From assembly GCA_037576195.1 (NCBI GenBank), contig CM075103.1, positions 15,810,001 through 15,874,000 on the forward strand: a DNA stretch of 64,000 nt, in the 5' to 3' direction. The notes below the pieces were generated by a model. The model made no database searches, was not told the DNA's origin, and saw only the letters and a program-made list of their open reading frames with translations. Source of the DNA: Phytoseiulus persimilis. Lineage: Eukaryota > Arthropoda > Arachnida > Mesostigmata > Phytoseiidae. Made by a program: the position numbers and the translations under genes. Below, piece after piece: positions 1-13,648 of this stretch (position 1 is its first letter; every line of letters begins with the position of its first letter).

Positions 1-3000
1 AGAATCACCGCGAGGGCCAGCATCCATCGATGACGCGGTGAAGATGACGATTGAGATGATGACTGTTGTGCAAGAAGAGTGAGTCGCTTCAGTTGAACGG
101 TGGACACAGCGCAGCTCGTCACCAACATGGCTGCCGAAGCGCAATTAGAGTGGAAACCGCATGGTTCCGGGTCTGATTCCGCGAGCGAGTGCGCGCCGCC
201 GTCCTGCCAACTGGAGTGGTGTTCAACACTCGAGGATTCATTTTGCTCTTCGGCCGGCGGAGTGTTAGACTGGGCAAACGGCTCCGACGATCCAAAGCGT
301 CATGGCGACTTTTCACTTGGCCGCGACAGGGATCACACAGATCTGCCTCGTTTGCGGAGGTGGCAAGAACTCCTGAGCCGCGGACGGTAGCTTCTGCAGC
401 CCAGGCAAACTTTGATCTCCGATATCTACGCATCCAAAATCCAATATCTATATCCACAAACGAAAAGGCGGCGAGTTGAGATCACAACGAGTCCTAAAAG
501 CTCCCAAATGGCAATGGGATGTTATTGATCTCCTCCATTTCCAGACATCCAGTCTCCGCGATTTCTTTCCGATGATGCCTCTCACGATTCTCTGAGTTGC
601 CAACGATCAGTGGAAATTCCACGACTCAATGCGCAGATTATCGCTAGCTATCACAACTGAGGAGCCTTGCCATATTTCGTTTTATGGCAGCCCGATTCGT
701 AATTAACACGACTGTTGCGACCGAGCGGAAACAAATCACCAAGGTTATAACTCTCCAAACAGATCCAATGCGGCAATGGGACAACTGTATTTCAGATTCG
801 CCCCATTCGTTAATTATGTCGTTGCTGCGATTCCTTCGTTTCTATCTTTCGCTGCGTTAGTCGCTCGAATCGGAACGCAAAGAGGAACGGGCGCGGCGCG
901 AGCGGTCCCTTCATATGACTGCAGTTGGGAGCCGGAGCTTTCGAGCCCGATTCCTCAGATCCTCCTTCGGTTCGATCCCGTTGGGAACGGAAACCTCTAT
1001 CCTACCATTCCCTCCTCCATTTCCTCGAGTTTCCTGCTCCGAGATCAGGCCGAGGAACATCGGAAACAAATGGAAAAGCCATCCCAAAGAAGCGCGCTTC
1101 CCGTCATCGTTGTCACGGCCAGGCGAGCCGCATGGGCCCCGACGGAAGTTTTACTCGCTGTTGTGTTAATTGAAATTTGCTCTGTTTGAAACGTCCCTCG
1201 GCGGAAACTGAATATAACTGGAACCCGTTGGAAAACGAAAATCGGACGCTGGAAGCGAACTTCGCGTCGTTCGACGGCTCCGCGAGTGATAATTGGCCGT
1301 TTATGGAAATGTTCGAAAACCTTCCGAGGAAGAACTGCAAACTGCTCTTGAGACGCATACGGCGACAAGCCAGACATTCAAATGGAAATTCCGCAGCTGC
1401 TCTTATTGGCAAAAAACTTTCGACTCTTACCCAATAACTGTGGCGAACGGCGAGCTGGCGACGCACGAACACCGACAGACTCACAAACGTACAAACAACT
1501 TTGGCTGTTTAGAAACAATCCGGAATCCCTTTGTGGACAGGCGGCAAGCCGAGGATGAGCTTCTGAGGAGACATGACTTTGGGAAAACTTCGCCGTAGCC
1601 GCAGATATGTGCAAATCTGAGAAGAACCTGACTCCCCAAGTTTTTTTCAGGTGGAACTCGGTCAGGAGGTATCCCAGTATCTTATCATATCCGGAGTCAG
1701 AGACGGATTGGATTTTTGTCACAAAAGTGCGAAAATCTCATTGCAAGCTAATCCAGCGGAAATCGGACAGATCAGTATTCAAGCAGACGTGACGTCAATC
1801 AATTGAGTCGCTCCGCTTCAAGATATTTTCAATCGGCACAAATTTCAAGGGTGGCAACGCGGAGCCGAACCGTGGCGAAGACGAACTGTCGGCGTCATTA
1901 AAATCCAATCAAGCCGTGACTTCATCATCGCCGCGTCAAGAGCTCGTCAACTGCTGTGTCATTACGTCAAGTAGCTGTACATGATCAATCAGTCTCGCGT
2001 AGCACCGACGGATGATCTGGTCAGTCCCGCCTCCCCCGAACACCTCAGAGTAGGACGTGCCTGGACATCCGCGACGGGTTCGGGCGCATGGACTCGAAAC
2101 TTCCAGCTCATCGGGGAGGATGACTCAGGGAGTATTGATGAACGCGCGCGTCTGAGGCGTCTCGTGTTCCCAGAAACGTCTTCGTTTGAAGCGTTCAACG
2201 CTCCAGACCGGGGCTCGGTCTCGCCGGGGAGACCCAAGGATCGCTCGGAGCTCTTGTCAAGGAACTAGATTGTTCCAAATATTTGATGATTTGATTCGAT
2301 ATAACATTTCGGTTTGCGAGTCTCTGGAGCGATTCACGGCATAGCTCGGAATCCTCATGGTTTGGGAAAAAAATGGTACCATAGGAGAAAATCAGTGCGC
2401 TGTCACGGCGTCGATCATCGGTTTTCAAATTGAAATTATCCGAGGAAAATAAATCAATTCGTGATCGGATTTTTCCGCGTTCCCAGCGAATTCACCCGGA
2501 GACCTTTCGAAGACGAACGCTGGGAACCACAAGCTGACAGCCAAGGGTTACCGAATTCATCGGAACAGAAGTACACGCATTTCCGTCATTAATACTCCGA
2601 GCCAACTTCTGACTGACAATGAGACAGGTCAACGTGTTATGGCCGTTGTCCTGAATAGCGTTCTGACAGCGAGCGTCATGCGCCGAAATTCCTACAGTTT
2701 GTTGTTGAAAGGACCGCTAGCGAAATCTAGTTTCGGATCTATGATTCCGTTCTCGCATCTCGACTCTTCAGGGAGCGTTTCGGTGCTGAGGTCTACGGCG
2801 TTCCGATATGGCGGCGGTGGAACTCTCAGGCGCTGGCCTGATTTGCTCCGCCCGGAACGTTCGGTCTTCCACACCTGGACACACCAGTATCACACATGTT
2901 CCCGTTTGAGACCCGTCGACTTCAGAGAGCTCGAACAGCCCCGCGCATCGAAGAGAGCCTAGCGTGATGTTGCGGCAGGACTATCCCGAACAACGCAGGT

Positions 3001-6000
3001 CAGAGTCTGCGTGGCAACAGCGCGAAGACGGATTGCCTCAGACCGCCCAACGTAGAACGTTAAGATAACGGAACACCTAACTGACATCTGTTCCGCCGCC
3101 GCGGGTAGGATATTCTGCCCCTTCACTATCACCCGGCGTAGATAAACTCAGCGCCCGCGGCGGATCTCTTATCTACACTGTGCTGCGCCGACAAAGATAT
3201 ATAGGTATTTAGGTATATATTTATAGTAACAGGAGACGCACCGCTCGTAATAATAATGAAGACGATGACGGATGAGCGAGCATGGACCGCGACCACTGAG
3301 CAGAAGAGGTGGACCAGGCAGATAAACAGTCACAGAAATTTGAAGTGCACCTAGCAGACGATTTTTTGGCGAAAAGAGTAGAATCGTTGGATAACTGTTT
3401 CTGGAGATTTGAATTCGGATAACTCCGGTCGGTCGACTCACTTCGGTACGGAAAAGATTCCATGCGTCACTTTCTCCTCTTTCTTGGCCTCATTCCCAAC
3501 GGATGTTATTAGAAGCGGCCACCAATCAAAAATTACGAGATTCACAGGTTTGCAAATTATTCAGACACTGGCGCGGGAATCGGACCCCAGGTAATGGCAG
3601 ACACGGTAATCGCCTGTCATTCAACCGGATAATCTGTCGTTTGAGCGCTCGACGCTCAAAAAAAATAGGCTACATCAGCGAAATTTGTGAACAACAACAG
3701 CCGAATGCGCTTCTCAGGACGAGGCGTTCGGCCTGGAGACGCAAAGAGCCGATCACCGGTTGCTACTCCGGTGGCATGGTTGTTAATTACGCTCGATGGA
3801 ATCATTTCGACATAAATAACAAATTGCGGTGGTAGCTAGAATCAACCCCGGTCCAACGGTCCAACGCCGAGCAGCCGTTTATTGTGGACGCTTCTTGCTC
3901 TGTCAAAATTTTCATACCTAATCAATCACGGACTCCTCGCACTTCTTTGGATCGATCTATCACCATCGCTTGGACGGACGGCTGCGAGAGAATCTTGTGA
4001 TGGACCCGGAGTCTCCAGAAGGCTTTCCGATCGTCCCCTTGAAGTCCAGGCTGGGTCCGGAAAAAACGCGCAGCCTTAAAACTCGAAGGCCGATTCTGCA
4101 GCAGAATACGTACTTTCAGAATCACGGATTTCCGAAACGTATCGTTTAGGATAGCTCCGGCGGGAGCCCAGCGGAGCGTAAGACAGAAAAAGGAGTTGGG
4201 GACGTAGACGTGGAGGTAGACGCTGCACGCGCGCTTGGCGGAGCGCGTGTATCCCGCGTCCCGTCCAGGGAGACCACGGAACGGACCACGCAGGTCCACG
4301 ATGATAATTGACTCTAACTGCCGGCTGGATCCGTCCCGCAAGACATCGGAGACGCTCCAGCGCTCGGCGAACGTCTCGATTTCCATACGGACCACTCACC
4401 CAGTTAACAAGAGTGTTTTCTAGGGACGTGAGCTGACGCGCAAGACACTTGCAACGAGCAATTCACCAGATACACAAGGTGCTGTGTTACTTCACGAGCG
4501 CTCTTTCCGCCTAAAAATGTCACACTTGGTTGATTAGCGTTTTGTTCCAGGTATTTCACATTCTTGGATGTGGTCAAACGAGTAAATTCGAGCGGAAGTG
4601 AAGGACAAAGATGGCTTCGCAGCAGCGTTTGAATATGCACCGCCGGCCAGCTTCGAACGGCAATTATTTCCGGTAGGCTTTGTGGCCGAACTAACTCGCT
4701 TAAAGAGCTACTGAACTGTGTAGACAGATGGAAGAGCTTCTCGGTTTTCTTTTCCTTCTGTTTTTGCCGCTGCTGCCGCCTTACGAAGCCGGTGACGGAT
4801 AGTTAGCGGCGTGACCTCCTCATCAGGGAAGCGAACCGTTAGCAGGCTTCTTCCAACCAGTACAGTGCGAATCCGCGAACCGTTAGCTCATATACAAACA
4901 TCCAGCCGAACAAGGTGGCTGACGATGCGCTCTTGACGAAATTAGCGATCAAACAGCACCGAGTTTCGAGGCGCTGAAAACGTATATTATCGCAGCCTCC
5001 GATTTCCAAGGGTTCTACCCGTTGCACGATGATCGGCCTCAAGTGGAGACGAGCTTTGGTCTCAACTGATCCAGTGAAAGAATCTCATCGAACATATCCG
5101 ATGTGACTTCCGAGGGACAAAGTGTCTTCCAGTGTCTGGAATCAGACCCACAGACCAGGTTCCGAAGCGGATGATCTGGGCGTGGGCTTTCCGGGAAACT
5201 TTGAGCTCCGGATGCACAACGAATCTCCGAAGCTTGCATGAGCGCCTGTTGTAGGCATAGCTTGGAAAATCACCATACGTGCCCGGAATCCGGTTCGTTT
5301 TGCGGCGCAAATCGTGCTCGATGCTTAGCGACCACCGCTGCTTGCTGCAGCAGAAGAACTGCAGCGTTCACAAGTAACAAGGTGATGATTTATGCTAGCG
5401 ATGCCGGTGGTTGTCCGAGCAGCTGTAATTGCCCGCAACGAGAACCATCCCCATCAAGATGGAACGAGCGCTGAGAAATACGCCAACAAGGGAGTTCAAA
5501 GGCACGTTCCGACGTTTCCTCTTACGAGTTCGTCGTGAATCCGACTACCGTACGGACGCACTCGCAGTACGTTGCGTTGGTGCAATAAAACTCAGTTTCC
5601 ATTCGCAAGGGAATCTACGCTCCTACCGGCAGCGGCGGCACCGCTTCCGCGACTCCAGTGCTTTAGAGCCACTTATCATCAGACGGGCGTCCTTAATGAA
5701 GAGGGGAGTTTTTATAGTTATTACGGTTTCCATCAAAAACTGGAGGTTCGAGCCGAAATCATAAAGTTTTTTTCCGGTGGAAATTCCCTTTGTCTTGAAT
5801 GAGGCCGTGGCGGCCGTGGACGAGGCATCTCTCGTCACGGGTCTCCTCTAGAAATTTGAGTGGATCCATTCGTGCCGTCTCTGCTGATGTTCGTTGACTA
5901 GTTCCAGACGAGGAGATGAGTTCGGAAGATCTCCCGAACGTGTGATGGAGAGCTCCACCGGCCACTACGCGTTCTAGAAATATTGATCGGAAACAGGGCC

Positions 6001-9000
6001 GATAGTTTGAAACTCGGTCGCAATGTTCCCGCTGCTGTCAAGGCACAAAAATTGATTCGTGATCATCGATTCGAACGCGCACCAATTCCTGCGGTCAGCG
6101 CGTTTCCTAATTAGAGAAGTTCCTCATCGGGGATGTCACCGAGCTCCGAGAGGAGCGGTCCATCTCGAAAAGCGACGTCGCAGACCCGATTTATTTCAAC
6201 CTCTTTGCTTGATTCACCATCGTCGATTATTGATGATCGAACGCTCGGGATGGTTGAATTTTTGTCGCAAGTTTTCCATCGTAATCCTTGCGATCGTTAC
6301 TCCACTCGGGGGTTCTATGTTCCATACGTGAACCCGCTGTCCTCCTCACAGCGACAATTGGAGTGGGTTTCTGGAGACCGAAGTACGCCTTCGTTTTCCC
6401 CTCCAAGTACACCCGTCGTTGTCAAAATCTGATTTTCTTCGACAACCCAGGTCTGAACCGAGCTTTTTCCGAATTCCGCTCGATTTTGTCGAAGGAAGAA
6501 AAGCAGCCTCGCTAATTCGAAGCCAACTCCCCGAACCCTCTTCTAGGAAGTAGCCCTCCTGGAGGAATAATGATAAAAACTAAAAACATGGTGCCGAGTT
6601 TGAAAAATGAAGCCCTTTCCTCATGAAACCTTCGATGAAATATTATGCTTAGGTGGCTGCTGTCGGTTAATACGTGCAAATACTGGAATCACGATTCCCA
6701 TTTAGAATTAAGGGAGAAGCCACGGCCTTTATCTGCAGAGCAGCGCGGCGGTGTTGATGTGGACGATGATCTATTCTTATCAGTTTCGAAGCATCGCAAT
6801 ATTAAATCGACGTTCATTTCCCGCCGGTGGCCTCGCACTACTTTCATCTTGTGGATTTTCAATCAATACTTAGTTGATTGGCCAGTCATTGTTCATGCTA
6901 ACGAGTTGACTAATTGAAGAGAAATGAGGAGGGTCTTCAAGAGCTTCGGGTCCGTATATACGTCACGGATAAAACCGGTGACCTGTGCTCACCATACAGC
7001 AGAGAGAGCTGGAGCCGGCGAGCACGGAAGTCACGCTTGAAGTTTCCCTGTACATGGAGAACGAATCGAGAGGACGAGACTCGAGGGCAAGCACAGAGCA
7101 CGGGGCGATTCTCCTCCAGATCTCGAGCAAGAGGAAGAATACTACGGAGGTTCGCTTCCCATCCCGAGCCTCAGAGTTCGAAAACTCTTCGAATATTCCT
7201 ATCCTGTTTCACGAGAACCGCTGCATGGACGAACAAACTCAAGAGGACATCGAGTCTTTGCGAACCCCAAGGATCGAGTCCTGCCGAACGATTGCCGTCC
7301 TCCTTGACTCCATCGGGACCGACTCTTGAGCAGTGAGACCATCCGCTCCATCACCGCCACATAGGAACAGCAACGAATGACCCTCGAACTTCGGGCAGGA
7401 TCGAGCGCGGCATGACCCGTATCACCACCGATGAATAGCGTGTGAAAATCGATGTCGGGAAAACACGGAGGCAGATCGAGTAACGTGACGGAATTTAGCT
7501 AATGCGGACGGCTGTACAGAGTCGCTTCCCGACGTCAACAGCGAAAATGTCCACATTAATGAAATGGTGCCGTCGTAATCATTGTGTGGAACCGCGTTTG
7601 ATTGGATTTTGGAAAATCGAAAGCCGACAGTCGCGCACTTTCAGCGGGCTGGCAGGCGTCCTGGCTGCACGTTAGACCATTAGATATTCCCGACACGAAA
7701 GATTGCGTCGCCAAAGGTCTTCTTCATTTTTATTCTACCCGAACTAATCTGTCCGATTCGAGGGCAGTTTCCACCGATTTCACGGTTCCAATAATAGTTC
7801 CTTAACCGCTGTCACCCTCGATTCCTGACACGATCCTACTCATGGCGAATGCACAAGTGGTCCCAGAGTTTCTTAAGATCAGAGGTATCGACTTTTGAGA
7901 GTGACAATCCACAATGGACACGTTTCTGATCGCTTATTGAGCGAGGCCCCAATCCACGGCATCAGCTGGCTCCGAAACTTGATTAGATCGGAGCTCCTCG
8001 TCGCCGCCAAAGACTCACCTTGATCTGCTGCGGTGGAAAATCGATGACAGATGACTTCAGCCTCAAATCCTTGGAATCCATGGAGCAGAAGAAGGTGTTG
8101 ATCCACGTAAACACATCACTCACTGTGTATCGAACTTGGAGCGCTCAATTCCTGCAGCATCATCCCAACATCGCGACCGCGATCGGTGATTTGCGCGCAC
8201 TTCCGGCGGTTCAGCAACGGCCCATAACTCGCTGGCAGAGAGAGGGGGGTCGCGAGTAATCCGAAATCAGTTATTCAGTAGCAAGCGCACAGGTCCCCGA
8301 AAAGTTCTGAATCTCAGAAGCGGCGAGCAAGCGGACTTGGGACGGGCGATTCATCCGGCCGGGGAGAAGATGTTTCGCGAGTTGCAGTCTTCTTCTGTGA
8401 GCTACTTCGGCACTGCTGGCCACTTGGACGGCCGGCCGGCTGACTGGCGCGAAAAAAGGGGAGAGGCTGACCATTTTGAAGTGAGAGTATTAGCCATGTG
8501 TGCTTGCCCGGCGTATACAGCGCTGCCATCCGATATCTGATAACGACTCCCTCATATCTCGGTGAATATCAACTTGTCTCTCTCCCCCGATGGTGATTGT
8601 GTGCATCCCCCCTGTCTCTCTTCGTGACTACCCTTCGGAGAAGATAACGAAGTGATAAGAACACAATTGGATTCGGGTACGCGATATACAGTCGTAGACT
8701 CATCTGAACCGTCGAGCCATGTTTGTCCAGAGTCGTTAAACTCCTTTCGTAGCCAAAGGTACTCCGGTGGCATCAAGTCAATCAGATGCCAAAATCGAGA
8801 GGTCGATAGTGATGTTTCGAGCAATCTCTAAAGACATGATTCTATACTCTAGTGTCCCGATCTCCTACTGTCAGGATCGGTGTTCTCTTTCCGAGACGAG
8901 GGAAACGGCCCGAAAGGGACTGAGCTGGAATCGCTTGTGCTTGTGAGAGTGATCAGGTATCTCACCAGTGGATTCTTCAGGTGTTAGGTATCGGGATTGA

Positions 9001-12000
9001 ACCGGCCAGCATCACGTCTGAATCTTCGGTCACTTCGTAGAGGAGATAAGACGGTGTTTCCCTTTCTTGAAAAGACCTCAGGTGACGTTACAATACCACC
9101 GGAGAGATCATTGGACAATATTATCATCGAGTCACGATGTGCTTATTTGAGATTTATGGCATATTCTTGCCTCCATCGCTCACGTACGTGAAGCGGCGAG
9201 CTGGCGAACGTTCTGGTCACAATAAATACCTTCTTTGAGAGAAGAAATACGTGCCCGATGTCTGCAGTTGCCTGAAGAACCGATCGGAATGTATATCTGT
9301 ATACAAATATAAACGCGCACAGGAGCTAGAATTTACAACATTCGACTTGTGTTTTCTTTCGCCATCGCCGTGAAGAAGTCGGAAAGGATCGCTATCAGAC
9401 AGCATGGATTGACAGATTCGGGATCCTGCTGACGTCCAGCATCAGAAGCACTCTAACAATACCAAATGCCGAGATCGTAGAATCTAAACCTTGTTGATGT
9501 AAACTATTGCCCGACTGTGAGACTGGCGTGGGAACGGAAGAGCGGGTGAGGCTCCAGAGCGGTTCCACTGTTGGCGCCGCTCGTGCATCGGAACGGAGTT
9601 CTTCCGACTCACTTTCCTCCCGCTTGACCGGCTCCCGACTCGACGCTGAGAGATTCGGAAATCACTCCTCATCGACTGATCGTCATCTTGATGATTCGTC
9701 AATACCATTATACTCGCCCGGAACGTCACGCTCGTCTTTACGATTCGATATGCAGGATCATCTGAATCCAGAGCCATTTATGAAACAGCAGCCGTTGCCT
9801 CTGACTCGAACTGTTGGAATAAGTCCGGAGCAATCATATTTTGTGGTGTTGCATCTACTTGCAACGTGAGGAGCCATAATAGAGACTGCGAAATCTTCGA
9901 TAATCTCGCGCTCCGCATCAACAGAGAAGCAGAAAGCACTGAGAACAATCGACCAGTCCGCGCCATGAATTTCAGTCGCTTGTTCCCCTAGAAAGTGAAC
10001 TGGAAACCATCAGCGATCCATCGCTGAACTTTGCCGTATTCGCGATAGCCCTTGGGCGGAAACTTGGCTCGAGACCAGGTTGCCTCAAGATCGTTTGAGC
10101 GACGATCGTTCAACATGACCATCAGGAGAGACTTTAGTTCTTTACGCTGCGCGAGACTTCGGGGGACTCGAAGAGCCTTAACGAGGGCGACGGCGTGCGA
10201 ACGTGACAACCATGTGGTGGATATCAATTAAAAAAAGCGTGATGGGAAGCCATCCATGTTCCTTGAACGAGCTCGCGAGCTGCTGATGGGTCGAGCCCCG
10301 TTTTTTCGGGCCTGAGTCGACTGCAAGCTTACCGTGAGCCGACTGGCGAGTAACTTTCGCGAGAAAGACGAATGATCGAACCAGGTTGAAGGATAATCAT
10401 TCAAATTACGTATTTATACAATTTGGACACCTCGGTGAACAGCATAGTCGAAGCGATTAACAACGCCGTTCTCGATTACTCTTTCGGCAGCGTAGTCCGA
10501 CTAGATCACGAACAAGAACCATGGCTTCGACGACACTTTAACGTAACCATTTCCGGAGCATGAGACATATCGGAACGAAATCGAAAGGGCCGGAAGCTTA
10601 ACCTGAACCTCCTACTCTTCCAGATGTTTGTACCATTTCTCGGTGATCGTTGCGTCCAAGAGACAACGGATATTCGATACGCGATGCACGCTTCGTCCGC
10701 GATAAGGGCTGCCAGCAGCAAACGATTCGTCATCAGCCTGGAGGCATCATATCCATATCAGCCTGGAATGACAGGAACCGCTCAGACGTGGACTATGGGT
10801 CCGAGAAAAAAAAAACAGGATTATTTTCTCTTCTGTGTGTTCGACACTACAGTGTTCCACCACTGATTTTCGAAATGTCCGATTGTTCGCTTTTATTCTT
10901 GGGTGGCCATTACTGTCGATGATGGCGATACCTGACTGTCTCCACTGATGACGTTGGGGACGACTTTGATGAGGAGGTACCGTTGTACCCGCACACTTTC
11001 CGTCTCGAGAAGCCAATTCGCATTGAGAATTCAGAGCTTCACGTGGGCGCGCCACATGGAAAGCGCATCACTGCAGAATGCGAGCTCGGCCAGCCCGATA
11101 GGTCATGCGTTACAGCGTATTTCGACCGAAGGGGCGACAATCACCGCTGGACGAGTGCCACGCACACATCTCGTGACGAAAGTTGAATCACTTATCTTCT
11201 GGACTCCGCCGGATCGCGGAAGTCATCCATAAAGTTCGCTGTCCGCTCAATATACATCGACCATAGCCGAGTCTCTGGAAGAGTAATGAAAGCATTCCTC
11301 ATATTTCACTCCGATTTTCCGGAATGCCGACAGTTCCCATCCAGGTGAGCACTGACGAAGTCCCGGGTAGGTCGGGTCCAGCTCGTGTAACGATTCCCCC
11401 GAGCGGCGACTTTCAAAAAGAACGGCGTGCCTCCACGTGAGACTTAGCGCTCATATGGCGAGAGTCCGCTCAGTCGAGCCCATCTCCTGGAGTCACCCGT
11501 TTCGGCAGTCAGAACTGCAGCAAGATCCCATAATTCTTGCGGGAGGTTTTGTTATTTGGGTGGGTTTCGGAAGCGAAATTCCGGCCAGACAGCCACTCCG
11601 GCATTAGGCCGAAGATGGCGGGATGTGTGGTTCAGATCGCAACCACGCTGTCAGTGATGCGAAATTAGCCGCCGGGATCAGCGCAGGTGATGATTTATCA
11701 CCCGCGTTTCGACGTGCCTAACGTCGGTCAAGAATGAGTCCGAAACTGTGAACAGCCGCAACGAAAACTTCTGTTGTATACACAACGATACAACGAGGCA
11801 TCTGTGAGAATAGACGGACCGTCACAATGAGAACCCATTGCAATGATGGCAAAGGACCACTGTCGGCGCCATTAGCAGTAAATCTGTGTCAAATATGTTT
11901 AACTTACATTAAGCGAGTAAACAACCAGGCAACCGGCAGGCCAGCCGAAAAGCCATCCTTCATAGGCGAAACGGACGGAGTGCTATTTCTCGACTGAAAT

Positions 12001-13200
12001 ACCTTTCTATGCGCTAATGACCAGGGATCGTTCCGGTGGGATCCGCGGAGGAAGCAGCCGTTCTCCGGTCGCAATGGCTCCAATTTGAATTCAGGTCCCG
12101 TGAAGAAAAAAATCGAGGCTCGTCGATCATCGCACCGGAGCAGTTGAATTCAAGATTTCCCAATTCGGAAATCGAATTCCCGCGGAATTCGGCGGAGCGA
12201 TCCTCGATGCCTGAAAACTATACTGCAGTCGTCGGTCGTTCGGAAGTTCCATTCAGCAGCGGTGAAACGACCTGAATCAACGAAGAGGAGAGCATGTGCG
12301 CGGTCATGTCGTCTACATCCAGCGAGGGTTGGAATTCAACAACTGAGCGAATCTACTGTAATGAGGAAGATCTTCCACAATGAGAGCTAACCGAGTTGTT
12401 GAACGAGGCGGTCAGCTTGGAGCCGAGCCATAAACAGTGGAATTTAGTGAACCTATGAAACTTGTGGTTCAGACCCATGATGGCTGAAGTCTGACAAAAA
12501 CTACGGGGGACCATAAATGCGTTCAATCGAGGCTTCTCGTTGGCTTAATTTTTCGCCAGAAACTGTTCGCTGTAGCGTTGGCGATCGCCTCAGAACGAAG
12601 GCTCCTATAAACATCGAGCTCAGTATCTTTGAAAATCCCCTAATTCTCCAGGATTATTACGTTGAAACGCTGGAAAAGTTATCTCGCCGAGAACAAGCTT
12701 GGCACGCTTCGGATTCACAGGGCTCGGAATGGCTTTTATGATATAGTATGATCTACTTCAGCGGTTGTTCCGTTCGGTCGAGCGAGCGGTCGGCAGCTGT
12801 CCAATGGGAAAAGTAGCTCACGAGTGGGGTCTGGAATCCGCTCTTTGTTCATAATCGAAAGATAATCTTGAGCATATCGATACCATTCTTGGGAGAAAAG
12901 AGGATCGGGAGGAGCAATGAATCTACCCGCGCTGCTTGTGGCCAACAGCGCGGAACTTGGACATATAAGGCCCTTCAAGGAACGGCAGTACTTGGATTCA
13001 GATAAAGACGAGCAGCATAAAGGTGGCTTGACTATTTGCTTTCAGGCTTGAGATACTTCTGCCATGGAAATGGCCTACGAGTGAAAACTTAAGTGGCGCT
13101 CCTACTTTCGCGGCCTCATCTAGACGGTGCGCAACCAACTAAAGAGACGATCAAATATTGTAGATTGTCTTGGACCACGGGACCAGCGAGCGATCTGATA
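1..13200. other. Long stretch without recognisable genes
   Basis: All six frames are broken by stops at about the density expected of non-coding DNA with this composition. The longest AUG-started frame is on the plus strand at 776-1189 (137 codons). Its first third is hydrophobic and it matches no family I know; a frame of this length is expected by chance in 64 kb. I see no RNA gene, transposon motif or long repeat. An AT-rich patch lies near 3.2 kb, and a (GGCC)-type cluster at 8415-8451. The stretch could be intronic or intergenic. Confidence 0.6.
3192..3230. repeat. AT-rich patch with repeated TAGGTAT-like units
   Basis: A short AT-rich tract in otherwise balanced sequence. It contains the heptamer-like units ATAGGTAT, TTAGGTAT and ATATTTATAG close together. 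It is too short and imperfect to be a satellite, and no function can be assigned. Confidence 0.4.
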
Positions 13201-13243
13201 GTCGCGTTCGGAACTAATAAATCCTGGAGAATCATCGACGAAG

Positions 13244-13558
13244 ATGAAGAAGTCTAATAAAAAAACGACCGCAAAATGCAAGAGTCCAACGGTTCCACCA
13301 GTTGCTCGTCGACCAGCTCGGTCAGAGTTTCTCGCGCTAGTTGAGCAAGTTCTAGGAACATTTCCCCGTTCGGATTTTGATTCAGAACGAAGTTCGTTTC
13401 AATCGTTTCCCCCCAACTCCTGTGATTCGAGTTGCTTCCCTGTCCGAGCTTCCGCTGTTCATCTCATCGAGGCTCTCCCTGAAACGCTTCGAAAGATGAA
13501 CGAAGCCGACCAGGAAACAAAACGAACAAGAAAAAAAGTCGCTGTTGATGTGTTCTGA
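13244..13558 (+). CDS. Small AUG-initiated open frame, unrecognised
   Basis: This is an open frame of 104 codons starting at an AUG in a purine-rich context (GACGAAG before the AUG) and ending at TGA. The predicted peptide begins with a lysine-rich segment (MKKSNKKTTAKCK). It continues through a serine-rich middle and ends in a charged, helix-prone segment (residues about 70-100, including LIEALPETLRKMNEADQ and a basic RTRKK). I recognise no family. A frame of this length is expected by chance in 64 kb, so coding status rests only on start context and peptide character. It lies about 80 bp upstream of the promoter-like element at 13628-13648. Confidence 0.15.
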   Translation: MKKSNKKTTAKCKSPTVPPVARRPARSEFLALVEQVLGTFPRSDFDSERSSFQSFPPNSCDSSCFPVRASAVHLIEALPETLRKMNEADQETKRTRKKVAVDVF

Positions 13559-13627
13559 AATGTGTGTAGAGAGATTTTCCATAGCTGCAATTATCGGAAT
13601 AGTTTCGGGCGTCTGCGATTATCGGGG

Positions 13628-13648
13628 CACGTGTGTGTCCTATAAAAG
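13628..13648 (+). promoter_or_regulatory. E-box plus TATA-like promoter candidate
   Basis: A perfect CACGTG E-box (13628-13633) is followed eight bases later by TATAAAAG (13641-13648). Initiation would be expected about 30 bp downstream, near 13670-13680. The first AUG beyond that is at 13706 and opens a frame of only 37 codons, so any transcript would need splicing or be non-coding. The match is exact, but such strings occur by chance at this window size. Confidence 0.25.

Noticed and set aside
961-990. GGTTCGATCCC, another tRNA T-loop-like string
   Set aside because: Only three of the five T-stem pairs form, and no cloverleaf could be built around it.
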